NCBI GenBank assembly: GCA_025399215.1
Contig: MU621425.1
Coordinates: 1-17,975 of the forward strand
Length of the DNA: 17,975 bases
Source of the DNA: Globomyces pollinis-pini
Taxonomy: Eukaryota > Chytridiomycota > Chytridiomycetes > Rhizophydiales > Globomycetaceae
Direction of reading: 5' to 3'
The notes beneath the pieces were generated by a model. The model searched no databases. It was not told the DNA's origin and saw only the letters and a program-made list of their open reading frames with translations. Each line of letters begins with the position of its first letter. Position 1 is the stretch's first letter. Of this stretch, positions 1 through 7,705 are shown one piece after another. The position numbers and the translations under genes are program-made.

Positions 1-241
1 TCAAACAGAGAATGTGAAGGGATTGTAAACTAAACATACAAATAAATTTGCATACCTTTATAATTCCATTCACACTTTTGGATTGACAGCCATGTTAAAT
101 AGCTTTGAATTTTTCCACTGGTAAAAGTCTTAATAATCGGTGTTTAACAACTTGGGACGATCTGGGGAGATCACCACTCCATTTACCAATTTTATAGTGA
201 AAATAATTCGCTATTTGGCAAACCTTCTGCACGATGAATCT

Positions 242-282
242 GCTTCAATCATATCTAGCTTTCGCAGTAGATGTGCAGAAGC
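242..282 (+). repeat. Hairpin repeat copy 1
   Basis: Core 255-270 reads CTAGCTTTCGCAGTAG. The flanks pair: 250-256 with 269-275 (7 pairs including one T-G wobble), then an internal loop, then GCTTC 242-246 with GAAGC 278-282. A competing longer-range stem also exists: CTTCTGCAC at 224-232 is the exact reverse complement of GTGCAGAAG at 273-281. The loop sequence is shared with copies 2 and 3 while the arms are not. Family unknown; strand is assigned only by convention. Confidence 0.55.
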
Positions 283-380
283 TCTAGTGTCTAGTCTCTG
301 CAACTAAAAATATCCCCAGCAACTGCCATTAAATTGCTTGTCCCATTAGATTTTACACATGTGGTACAATCTATAAAATG

Positions 381-419
381 ATTCGATGATATCCAGCTCT
401 CGCGGTAGACATATCGAAT
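381..419 (+). repeat. Hairpin repeat copy 2
   Basis: Core 393-408 reads CCAGCTCTCGCGGTAG. The arms 381-393 and 408-419 form 11 Watson-Crick pairs with one bulged G (388) and one A-C mismatch (391/410). Two positions of the core differ from copy 3 (T to C in the apical loop, A to G on the 3' side), while the closing C-G pair is kept. The arm sequence is unlike those of the other copies. Confidence 0.55.
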
Positions 420-1237
420 TGAAAATAAGCTGTAATGGTCTTCTATTTGGAAGAGGAAAATGGCAATGTTGCTAATATATATGTGTTGTTACATAATTTG
501 ATACATAAATGACAGCTTCTATCGTGATAAGAACATTGGTTCGTTCTTGATAACAACTGCATTTGTACACAATTGTATAGAAAAATTGAATCACCTTGTT
601 CAACAGTATGAAAATGCTCGTGATACTTAATTTACATCCATTAAACACTAACATATTATAAATGAACATACTATACCATCAATGACAAGATCAAAAATTC
701 CAGTCAAATCAAGATGTAAGTCTGGTAGATTTTAATTTGCGTTCAATATGACGATGTTTGGTTAAAATGAATACTGAATAAGAGATCTCTCAATTGAATG
801 AGAGTTGACTCCCAAAATAAAAGCGGGTAGGTAGCGATAAAAAAAGTGTCAGATTTGACATTTGACTTAGGGTTTGAGCAGAAGGAAATTCGTTCCATAC
901 ACAAGAGTAATATCACCCCGCTAGAGCGCTGATAATTCAGCAATTAACAATTGAAAGGATACGCATAAAACACTTCAAATTGATGACCATGCAATTGAAT
1001 AGTTTGAGCAACTGAAAATGGTACATATTCGCCTTATTCATGTGGCAATCAATCAACTGCATTTTCAATTTCTTTCAATTCACCATATGAGTGTCATCTT
1101 TGAAAGATTCTATTGTTTATCGGTTACATTTCATTATATGCCAACTGTTTTGATTAATCAAATTTACATATTAATAGTGGATAGAAAGACAAGTCAATCA
1201 AAAGACATTTAAAAAACATATTTGCATAAAAGTTGAT

Positions 1238-1263
1238 GAAAACCAGCTTTCGCAGTAGTTTTC
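1238..1263 (+). repeat. Hairpin repeat copy 3
   Basis: Core 1243-1258 reads CCAGCTTTCGCAGTAG. Arms GAAAAC (1238-1243) and GTTTTC (1258-1263) are perfectly complementary, giving a six-pair stem that encloses the same loop as copies 1 and 2. This is the shortest of the three stems; pairing does not extend further. Confidence 0.55.
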
Positions 1264-1411
1264 TTGTTGCCATGCTGAAAGATAGATTTGCAGTGAGTTT
1301 TGGTAAGTTTGAATTATGGTGAGAATGAAGGACTGTAGTGAGGTAACCAAATGAGAAGTCCTGTAGAACCAGTGGTTCACACCGCCTAGATTCAGTAGCA
1401 AACTAAGAAAG

Positions 1412-1429
1412 AAACCATCCAGATGGTTT
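1412..1429. repeat. Short perfect inverted repeat
   Basis: AAACCATC at 1412-1419 is followed by a 2-nt spacer and its exact reverse complement GATGGTTT. With so small a loop it fits a protein-binding or cruciform-prone site better than a stable RNA hairpin. No partner element was found nearby. Confidence 0.3.
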
Positions 1430-1798
1430 TGGTTTTAATGAAATACAAACATCCTTCGAATTGTTCTAAAAAGTAACGAATTTCATTTCAAAAAACTCGA
1501 TTTTTAAACTCAAAATGACGTGGGCTCATCAAAACAATGAAATCTCCATGTGAACCTAAACAATGTAAAGAGTGCAATTGAACAAAATCGATGCTGCTTT
1601 TTCCATTATAAGAGCATTTCCAATATGCGTAGGGTGTAACTGGATTGATTTATGGTCAACAATTGAAGCATTTAATACTATCAACTGTGTGAAATCCTAT
1701 TTATCATTTCCTTTAGTTGTTTGTTTCAATTGCAGGTCATGTTATCAACCCATCAACAACATGTCGTCAAATCGTGTTTGACGCGCTTTTCAATACAA

Positions 1799-3645
1799 AT
1801 GCGATTCAAGAGCAGTTTAACTACCATAGTATCACTACTTCCTTCAGTCACATATACAACTTATATATCTAGTATAGATAACCAATGGTCAATGAATACA
1901 TTATATTCCGAGAATACGAATTCAATTCACGTAACAGTCAATGCCATTGGATCGATCAATAATTGGGTAGGATTTGGAATAAGTCCTACTGGAGGAATGA
2001 TAGGAAGCGACTTAGTAATGGGATATGTCAATGTAGATGGTACTTTTTCGTGTGATACATACTACGCTAATGAACACGGCCAACCCATGAAAAATCAAGT
2101 TAGTGCAGTTTCGAATGAAACAGTGAAGGTATTTTTAATTGATTAATCGTTTTTAGTTGATAAATATGGATGGAAAATCATATATTCAAATGGAGTTCAA
2201 TTACCCAGTTCAAGCAATCAATGGACTTCGTAATTCGATCAACATAGCACACCCCAACTCTGTCATTTATGCTATTGGATCCAGAGCAGGCTCTAGCTTA
2301 TCCAAACATACGACTAGTGGAAATATTCTATTTTCAATTGGTTCGAATTTTACCGTTTACTCCCCTACACCTCCTTCTCCAACAACAACAGAGTTGGTGC
2401 ATGTGGTGACACCAACTCCAGAACCACTTAAACCGTTAATTATGAGTCCTGATGGTAGATGGACTCTTCATCATAAAGTCAGTGATATCAAGAATTTATT
2501 ACATATTGTGGTTGATGCCGAGGCTGAAATTACAGAATGGATTGGATTTGGGGTTAGTCCCACAGGCGCAATGGATGGATCGAGTATGGTGATTGGTTGG
2601 TTCAATAATGATGGATCTGCAAACATTTCACATTACAAGGGGTTATCAGATCAAGCACCAATCCGAGATACAGTTTCCGAAGTCAAATCAATTTCTATGT
2701 CAGTAAGTATTTGGATTCACTTATTCGCAGAGTTCTAATGGGAGAGTTCAAATGGAATTCTTGTATCCGATAAATAGCAGTGAAACTGTAAAAAATCCAA
2801 TTCGATACAATGATAAAAATCAATTTCTTTACGCCATTGGTCAGAAATCAGGCGATCGACTCTTGAACCATCGAAGAAAAGGGCTTTTATTTGTTGATTT
2901 TGAAACTGGAGATGTGTGGAATAGCTTGATGTTGAAGAAACTGCACGCTATATTTATGATTTTAGGATGGTAACAAATAATTGTGACTCATAAAAGGGTG
3001 CTCATAGTTCCCATCAGTATTCTACTAGCCAGATTTGGTCGAGTCAAATTCGACAGCTGGTTTCGACTTCATCAAGCTTTACAATTTTCAGCTTTGATTT
3101 TGATCATTGGGTCATTCATAATAATCCTATACAAGAACAAACTTTATATTTCAAACCCACATGCGATGTTGGGTATAATTGTTCTTAGTTTGGGGGCTAT
3201 TGCTGTGTTACTAGGTTCATTTTCATACTATACAAGAAATCCTGGAAAGACTCTTCATTGGTTTGATGACAAATTACATTGGTGGGTTGGAAGAACTGCT
3301 GCTTTACTTGCTATTTTGAATGTTGTGATTGGAATCAAATTTTATACAGCGAGTATGATATCTTTTTTGGTGTCTATTGTATGGTTTATCATTTATATTG
3401 GAGTATGGATATACTTGGAAGTTAAAATTGGAGAACAGCAAAGTGTAGTAATTGAAGAGCTTGATCACACCACAATGAATCTGAGTGATTCAGATCCATC
3501 ACTGCCTATCTCAATTGAAGATGCAAAACCTGATGAAGGAAAATCAAAACTATCAAAGGACAAAGTGCTTATTATTTTCCTTATTGTTCATATTGGTTGT
3601 GTATCAGTAATGGTTTTGTCTACATGGACAAGTTTTGATGTATAA
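1799..3645 (+). CDS. Double-DOMON cytochrome b561 membrane protein
   Basis: Four exons: 1799-2128, 2157-2702, 2731-2969, 2997-3645, giving 587 aa; the introns are 28, 28 and 27 nt. I chose the ATG at 1799 because a short hydrophobic signal-like segment (residues 6-20) follows it. DOMON 1 spans about residues 28-172 (WVGFG 56-60, Met67, His161) and DOMON 2 about 208-350 (WIGFG 238-242, Met249, His339); Met and His are the likely heme ligands. A Pro/Thr-rich linker (about 179-202) joins them. The b561 part has five membrane segments (about 364-382, 397-416, 425-447, 464-483, 490-511) with the four expected heme histidines His364, His397, His425 and His464. After a roughly 48-residue hydrophilic stretch there is a sixth segment (about 561-580). 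By family it is a transmembrane electron carrier, possibly for ferric or copper reduction; the donor and acceptor are unknown. A poly(A) signal follows 15 nt after the stop. Confidence 0.85.
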
Positions 3646-3659
3646 TGTAGTTGGAATCT

Positions 3660-3665
3660 AATAAA
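3660..3665 (+). terminator. Poly(A) signal of the DOMON-b561 gene
   Basis: AATAAA begins 15 nt after the TAA stop at 3643-3645. It supports the chosen gene end. Confidence 0.5.
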
Positions 3666-3770
3666 AAAGCTCGTTTAAATAGACCAAATAGATCCATAAT
3701 AATCCACCAAGTCATTTTAGCATTAGGGTAACATAAAATTACTTTGATATTTTTGATAAGTTTAATAAAT

Positions 3771-3776
3771 TTTATT
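3771..3776 (-). terminator. Poly(A) signal of the 78-residue gene
   Basis: AATAAA on the minus strand lies 4 nt beyond the stop codon at 3780-3782. This supports the small minus-strand frame being a real gene. Confidence 0.45.
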
Positions 3777-3779
3777 GGT

Positions 3780-4016
3780 TTATCTACCAAAACCGTAACC
3801 ACCATTAATATATCCAGTAACAGGAGGATTTAACGAATGGGTACTCCCACGCTCCAAAGAGTGCTCAGATTCAATCACCGGATTATATGCCAATTTCTTG
3901 ATTGAATTGGTCAATTGTTTTACATCTGTCTCCTTGCAGAAAGGTGTCTCGACAACAATTTCTATTTCATACTCTCTGTGATCCATGACCATTGGAGCTG
4001 ATTGGCTTTGTCCCAT
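3780..4016 (-). CDS. Small putative N-myristoylated protein
   Basis: Uninterrupted 78-residue frame, not recognised as any family. It begins MGQSQSAP, which fits the N-myristoylation pattern (Gly2, small residue at 6), so the product may be anchored to the inner face of a membrane. No transmembrane segment is present. Residues 15-24 look like a beta strand rich in Glu and Ile, residues 28-44 like a charged helix, and the end (about 65-78) is rich in Gly and Tyr and ends in Arg. It has a single Cys at 27. It is convergent with the DOMON-b561 gene (stops 135 bp apart) and divergent from trypsin 1 (starts 691 bp apart). An AATAAA directly after the stop and the ordinary codon use make a real gene likely. 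It could still be a chance frame. Confidence 0.55.
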   Translation of the reverse strand: MGQSQSAPMVMDHREYEIEIVVETPFCKETDVKQLTNSIKKLAYNPVIESEHSLERGSTHSLNPPVTGYINGGYGFGR

Positions 4017-4707
4017 TAATAGTTAGAGTATGGCTGAGAAATCTTGATGCATTTAAATTGTTGATACAATGGGTCCAAATCCACGATATTATTGAATTTA
4101 CACTGTTGACAGATATTGAAAAGCGAAATACGAGCGGTTTGTATTTTGCTAAATACCTTCATAAATAAAATAACTTGAATAGTTGAAACGGTAAAGAACT
4201 ATATTCCACCGTTGAAAATATTATCTCCTTGTAAACATAAAAAGGATGGCATGATGTCTCAATGACGGCAGTGTGCTTTATGGCGTAATCTCAAAGACAT
4301 TATACGATAGTGTGCTCGTAAGCAATTATATTTGCTTTCCGAACCAAGCACATGGATGCGTGTTTTTTATGAAACACCAAGTGTGATCAACCCCTTGATG
4401 GAGATTATTATACAAACGCAACGTATTAGATGGTGAATTATTCTCATTTAAATCAGAGTGAATTGCTGATAAATTGTTTAACATAAATAATGATACACTG
4501 AGTAGTTGAGTCTAAGAACTTGGGCACAGCAAAGCAAAGAGCAAGTGCCACTGTGCCATGTTGCTGTATCTATTAGGTAACAAACCATGCTACCATCAAA
4601 CATGCAGCATAACTATCAAAAGACTGATCGCATGGTCGCCTTTTACCATCTGATCACAAACAATTGTATTTAAACTGTTGAATTCGCGTCAATACATCAT
4701 AATCAAA
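4017..4707. promoter_or_regulatory. Divergent intergenic region upstream of trypsin 1
   Basis: This 691-bp gap separates the starts of the small minus-strand gene and trypsin 1, so it should hold both promoters. No coding frame stands out. A 7-bp inverted repeat, GGCACAG (4523-4529) and CTGTGCC (4551-4557), lies about 150 bp before the trypsin ATG. A TATA-like TATTTAAA is at 4667-4674. Confidence 0.4.
4667..4674 (+). promoter_or_regulatory. TATA-like element of trypsin 1
   Basis: TATTTAAA lies 33 bp before the chosen ATG (4708). The same octamer precedes the small secreted peptide gene at 7328-7335, and a TATAAA lies at similar spacing before trypsin 2. The short distance implies a very short 5' UTR. 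Confidence 0.4.
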
Positions 4708-5475
4708 ATGAACTTTCTCTTCTATGCTTCTATCCTATCTGGAATCTTTGCCGTGCCAACTGATAAACCAATTGTTGGAGGAACTCCTGTAGGATCTCCT
4801 GATGTTTACCCATGGTTGGTTGCTATTCGTCACACTGACGGACGTGGTCATTGTGGAGGATCTCTCATCAGCCCAACCAAATTATTGACTGCTGCACATT
4901 GTACTGTTAATCAAGTAGAATCCGAATTTTTGGCTTATTATCATCGTTATAATTTGAAAACTACTACCGCTTCCGAAAAAGCAACCACATTCAAGGTCAA
5001 GAAGTTCAAAGTCCATCCAAACTATACATCCGCTTCTAAAAGTGGTTATGATGTTGCCATTTGGGATGTGGAAAGAATTGCAGGTCCTGCTCCAACAGTA
5101 TTTCCTAAACTCGATGATGGATCTCTTTTAAATGTTGGAGAAGAGCTTAAAATTGCTGGATGGGGTACAATTGAATTCAAAGGATCTGCACCAACCAAAA
5201 TGCTTGAGAGTGTTGTGCCTATCACTTCCGACAGTGTTTGTGTAAACGCTTATCCGCAATTACAATCCATCCCAACAACATTCTGTGCAGGTTATCCACG
5301 AGGAGGCACTGACACCTGTCAAGGTGACTCTGGTGGTCCAGCATTTGTAAGCAACGAAGATGGATCTGCCACAGTTGTTGGAATTGTCTCATTTGGAAAT
5401 GGATGTGCGATGGCAGGTTACCCTGGTGTATATACTACTGTTGATAGCGTATCATCATGGATTAGAGCAAACTAA
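4708..5475 (+). CDS. Secreted trypsin-like serine protease 1 (S1 family)
   Basis: Intronless, 255 aa. An in-frame ATG at 4678 exists, but the ATG at 4708 (context tcaaaATG) gives a clean signal peptide (residues 1-15, ending GIFA) that aligns with trypsin 2. The mature end should be IVGG (22-25), then the chymotrypsin fold: His64 in TAAHC, Asp115 in YDVAIWD, Ser208 in GDSGG. Asp202, six residues before the Ser, corresponds to Asp189 of trypsin and predicts cleavage after Lys or Arg. Cysteines fit three disulfides: 49-65, 178-193, 204-233. The pro-segment is only six residues (VPTDKP), and Pro, not Lys or Arg, precedes the Ile, which is unusual for trypsinogen. The protein is probably exported to digest protein outside the cell, as food or host tissue. 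It forms a tandem pair with the gene at 6306. Confidence 0.93.
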   Translation: MNFLFYASILSGIFAVPTDKPIVGGTPVGSPDVYPWLVAIRHTDGRGHCGGSLISPTKLLTAAHCTVNQVESEFLAYYHRYNLKTTTASEKATTFKVKKFKVHPNYTSASKSGYDVAIWDVERIAGPAPTVFPKLDDGSLLNVGEELKIAGWGTIEFKGSAPTKMLESVVPITSDSVCVNAYPQLQSIPTTFCAGYPRGGTDTCQGDSGGPAFVSNEDGSATVVGIVSFGNGCAMAGYPGVYTTVDSVSSWIRAN

Positions 5476-5499
5476 AGGTAGTTTAGGTGATAATGACTC

Positions 5500-5505
5500 A
5501 ATAAA
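5500..5505 (+). terminator. Poly(A) signal of trypsin 1
   Basis: AATAAA begins 25 nt after the TAA stop at 5473-5475. Confidence 0.5.
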
Positions 5506-5810
5506 ATACATGTACCAATAGTACTCAAAGCCTTTCAAGTTTGAAATTTCTCTGGCTAATAATTAAATTAGATTATAGTAAAATATATGAGCTTGTTTGC
5601 CTACCGTTGTAAATATGGATGATTTAATATCAAGAGGAATTCATCTGTTCTGTGGTCTGAGTTAAATTCTGGTTTTATTTATTCTTTCCAAAGATAATTT
5701 GAGATTTATTTGCGAGACTTTCAGTAATGCGAGCGAACAATTCAAGTGAATAAACTCTGTCAACTGCAAGAGATAAATAATTAAGGTTATTAATAATTAT
5801 CAATTGACTT

Positions 5811-5890
5811 TATAAGAACGCGAATCACCACAAGCCACTTAGAATCTTCCAGAACATCATAACAACAATAAACAACAATCAACTCGAACC
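5811..5890 (+). promoter_or_regulatory. Orphan promoter-like stretch with heat-shock-type element
   Basis: TATAAG at 5811-5816 is followed by an A/C-rich, T-poor stretch (5859-5890, with repeated AACAA units) typical of fungal 5' leaders. Between them 5841-5855 reads AGAATCTTCCAGAAC, a perfect three-unit heat-shock element (GAA, TTC, GAA at 5-nt spacing). No ATG with a useful frame follows. It may be the remnant of a lost trypsin copy, the start of a noncoding transcript, or chance. Confidence 0.25.
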
Positions 5891-6257
5891 ACACATTACA
5901 GTCTGCCATAAAAGTGGTAACGTGATTATAATTGCCAGAGTTAGTGTTACATCAATGGGATTTTTTTGTTGGAGACTTTTTGAATTTTCTTTTCAAGGAC
6001 CAATTATTTGGTGTTTGTTACATACATCAGATTGTATCCATTTTCAGTTTATTTCATAGTTTAATGCGATTCAAATTGTATTAAAGGGAATGACGGTTCT
6101 ATTGACATTCGATCAAGGCAAGACTTTTGGGGTCTATATCGCATTTTTGGTTTATTAAAAGTCGATTCATGATATTAAACTCACAAATTAAAATCTGTGT
6201 CCGATATGACCATATTTACATCACACAAATCTGTCACTCACATGTAATTTTTGAACC

Positions 6258-6281
6258 CTTCTCAGATATAAAACTGAGAAG
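6258..6281 (+). promoter_or_regulatory. Trypsin 2 TATA box inside a perfect palindrome
   Basis: CTTCTCAG (6258-6265) and its exact reverse complement CTGAGAAG (6274-6281) flank an 8-nt spacer that contains TATAAA (6267-6272). The TATA box is 33 bp before the ATG at 6306, the same spacing as for trypsin 1. The palindrome is absent from the trypsin 1 promoter. Confidence 0.5.
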
Positions 6282-6305
6282 TAAATCGATTTAATTAAAT
6301 TTAAA

Positions 6306-7073
6306 ATGAAGGTCTTCTCACTACTTGGACTTGTCACTACTGTTTTTGCTGCTCCAACCGATAAACCTGTAGTTGGAGGTACATTGGTTGGTTCTCCAGA
6401 TGTATACCCATGGTTAGTTGCTATTCGTTACAATGATGGAGGTGCCCATTGTGGGGGATCTCTCATCAGCCCAACCAAAATCTTAACCGCTGCTCATTGC
6501 ACTGTTAACACAATAGCAACGGACTACCAAGTATTCTACCATCGTTACGACCTTACAAAGACTGCAGCAGCTGAAAGAGCCACTACATTCAAGGTTAAAA
6601 AAACTACTATACATCCCAGTTATACCTCATCTTCTTCCAGCGGATTTGATGTTGCTATTTGGGAGATTGAACGTGTTGCTGGACCTGTTCCAAAGATATT
6701 TGCCAAACTTGATGATGGCTCATTCGCTAATGCTGGGCAACCATTAAATATTGCTGGATGGGGAACTGTTTCGTTTGGAGGGTCTATTGCTAAGCAAATG
6801 TACGAGACTGTAGTTCCAGTGACTACTAACGAGGTCTGCATTAAAGCCTATCCATCGCTTAAAAAGGTGAGCACTACATTCTGTGCAGGATATCCCGAAG
6901 GCGGTAAAGATGCTTGTCAAGGAGACTCTGGTGGCCCAGCATTTGTTAGAAATGAAGACCGGTCCGTGGTTGTTGCAGGGATTGTGTCCTTTGGACGTGG
7001 ATGCGCATCAGGAGGTTATCCTGGCGTATACACTAAAGTTGCATCCGTACTATCTTGGATCAATTCCAATTAA
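6306..7073 (+). CDS. Secreted trypsin-like serine protease 2 (S1 family)
   Basis: Intronless, 255 aa, aligning with trypsin 1 without gaps; by my hand count 164 of 255 residues match (about 64%). The signal peptide is residues 1-15 (ending TVFA), the pro-segment APTDKP, the mature start VVGG (22-25). Catalytic residues are His64, Asp115 and Ser208, with Asp202 as the S1-pocket aspartate, so specificity for Lys/Arg is expected. The same six cysteines are kept (49, 65, 178, 193, 204, 233). The Pro before the mature N-terminus is conserved with the paralogue, so activation is probably not by trypsin itself. Divergence is greatest in the signal peptide, residues 71-90 and 161-190, which include surface loops. 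It is a likely second, differently regulated copy from a tandem duplication. Confidence 0.93.
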   Translation: MKVFSLLGLVTTVFAAPTDKPVVGGTLVGSPDVYPWLVAIRYNDGGAHCGGSLISPTKILTAAHCTVNTIATDYQVFYHRYDLTKTAAAERATTFKVKKTTIHPSYTSSSSSGFDVAIWEIERVAGPVPKIFAKLDDGSFANAGQPLNIAGWGTVSFGGSIAKQMYETVVPVTTNEVCIKAYPSLKKVSTTFCAGYPEGGKDACQGDSGGPAFVRNEDRSVVVAGIVSFGRGCASGGYPGVYTKVASVLSWINSN

Positions 7074-7103
7074 GCGCATTTTAGTTCTTTTAGATTCACA
7101 TAC

Positions 7104-7109
7104 AATAAA
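7104..7109 (+). terminator. Poly(A) signal of trypsin 2
   Basis: AATAAA begins 31 nt after the stop at 7071-7073. Confidence 0.5.
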
Positions 7110-7262
7110 GTCATCATTAACATATTCCTGTTTGATTAAGCTCAAGTTTACTGTCCATCATAATAGCCATCTTTTGTTTTTCTTCACAGCTATTTTCTGG
7201 AGATTTGTGTGTTAAGAATGCTGAGCATTTATTTACTGCTATTTTGCTTTGGGTTCCCTATA

Positions 7263-7299
7263 GTGTCTCTCCACTAGCTCCCTCCATGTGTCTCTCCAC
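7263..7299. repeat. Short direct repeat, pyrimidine-rich
   Basis: GTGTCTCTCCAC occurs at 7263-7274 and again at 7288-7299, a 25-bp period, within a C/T-rich patch. It lies 57-93 bp before the ATG of the small secreted peptide, so it could be an upstream promoter element of that gene. Confidence 0.4.
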
Positions 7300-7327
7300 C
7301 TCATCTTTAACTTAAATAGCCGGAATA

Positions 7328-7335
7328 TATTTAAA
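7328..7335 (+). promoter_or_regulatory. TATA-like element of the small secreted peptide
   Basis: TATTTAAA, identical to the octamer before trypsin 1, lies inside a nearly palindromic A/T run (7324-7342) and 20 bp before the ATG at 7356. Confidence 0.3.
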
Positions 7336-7355
7336 ATATATTTAGTGATTTTTAT

Positions 7356-7463
7356 ATGAACTTCCTTTACGTACTTCTGTTATCTTTAATCAATGCACTG
7401 CCAGGTGAATCACCATATAATCAAGCGGTAAATATCACAACTTCAACTCCAACTGATAGTTAA
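7356..7463 (+). CDS. Small candidate secreted peptide (35 aa)
   Basis: A 35-residue frame with a textbook signal peptide: MNFLYVLLLSLINA, then a predicted cut before Leu15. The mature part would be 21 residues, LPGESPYN followed by a stretch rich in Thr and Ser, with one N-glycosylation sequon (NIT at 26-28) and no Cys. The first four residues equal those of the trypsin 1 signal (MNFL). A TATA-like element 20 bp upstream and an AATAAA 15 nt after the stop frame it as a complete small transcription unit. I do not recognise a family. Alternatives: a relic of a larger secreted protein, or a first exon, since a GT follows CCAG at 7401-7404; no good downstream exon was found before the kinase gene. 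Confidence 0.45.
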   Translation: MNFLYVLLLSLINALPGESPYNQAVNITTSTPTDS

Positions 7464-7478
7464 TATTTCCAAATATTT

Positions 7479-7484
7479 AATAAA
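7479..7484 (+). terminator. Poly(A) signal of the small secreted peptide
   Basis: AATAAA begins 15 nt after the TAA at 7461-7463, a spacing like that of neighbouring genes. Confidence 0.35.
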
Positions 7485-7705
7485 CTTCTTTGAAAAAGAT
7501 TATTTCGATACCATCTGAGAAACTAATTTTAATCGACGACTATTCTACTTAAACAGATAAAAACCTAATTCCCGAAATAGATCAGAAATATTGTGCGCAG
7601 ATTACTGTACGAGTATCTATCCAGTTGCAAATGAACTTGTGTTTGTTACCTTCATTTCAATTTTTCAAAAATTTGTTTGTTTTGAATAATTGGTAAAAAT
7701 CGAAA

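Larger units (their letters stand above)
1..1798. other. Gene-poor intergenic region with hairpin repeats
   Basis: I find no convincing coding region on either strand. The open frames here are at most about 70 codons, have no recognisable domain or signal peptide, and cannot be joined into a longer protein with plausible introns. The region is AT-rich. It holds three copies of an unidentified hairpin motif (listed separately) and a short perfect inverted repeat at 1412-1419/1422-1429. No tRNA-like T-arm was seen. A possible splice acceptor (ttgcag, ending at 1735) lies just upstream of the first gene and could mark a 5' UTR intron. Confidence 0.5.
5476..6257. other. Spacer between the two trypsin genes
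   Basis: No protein-coding frame is visible. After the trypsin 1 poly(A) signal the sequence is AT-rich. The one notable part is 5811-5890, which looks like a promoter and leader without a gene behind it (listed separately). The trypsin 2 promoter occupies the right end. Confidence 0.4.

Noticed and set aside
242..419. CRISPR-like array
   Set aside because: Only three motif copies with irregular spacing, in a eukaryotic genome; arms rather than spacers vary.
242..1263. Hammerhead or other known ribozyme identity for the hairpin repeats
   Set aside because: GATGA occurs near copies 2 and 3, but the CUGAUGA and GAAA core pair is not conserved in all three, and no cleavage-site geometry could be fitted.
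472..1401. Short open frames of 60-70 codons on both strands in the left region
   Set aside because: No domain, signal peptide, plausible exon partners or nearby gene signals; lengths are what chance gives in AT-rich DNA.
4708..7073. Recent horizontal transfer of the trypsins, suggested by absence of introns
   Set aside because: Base composition and codon use look like the neighbours, and short intronless genes are common; 64% divergence shows the duplication is old.
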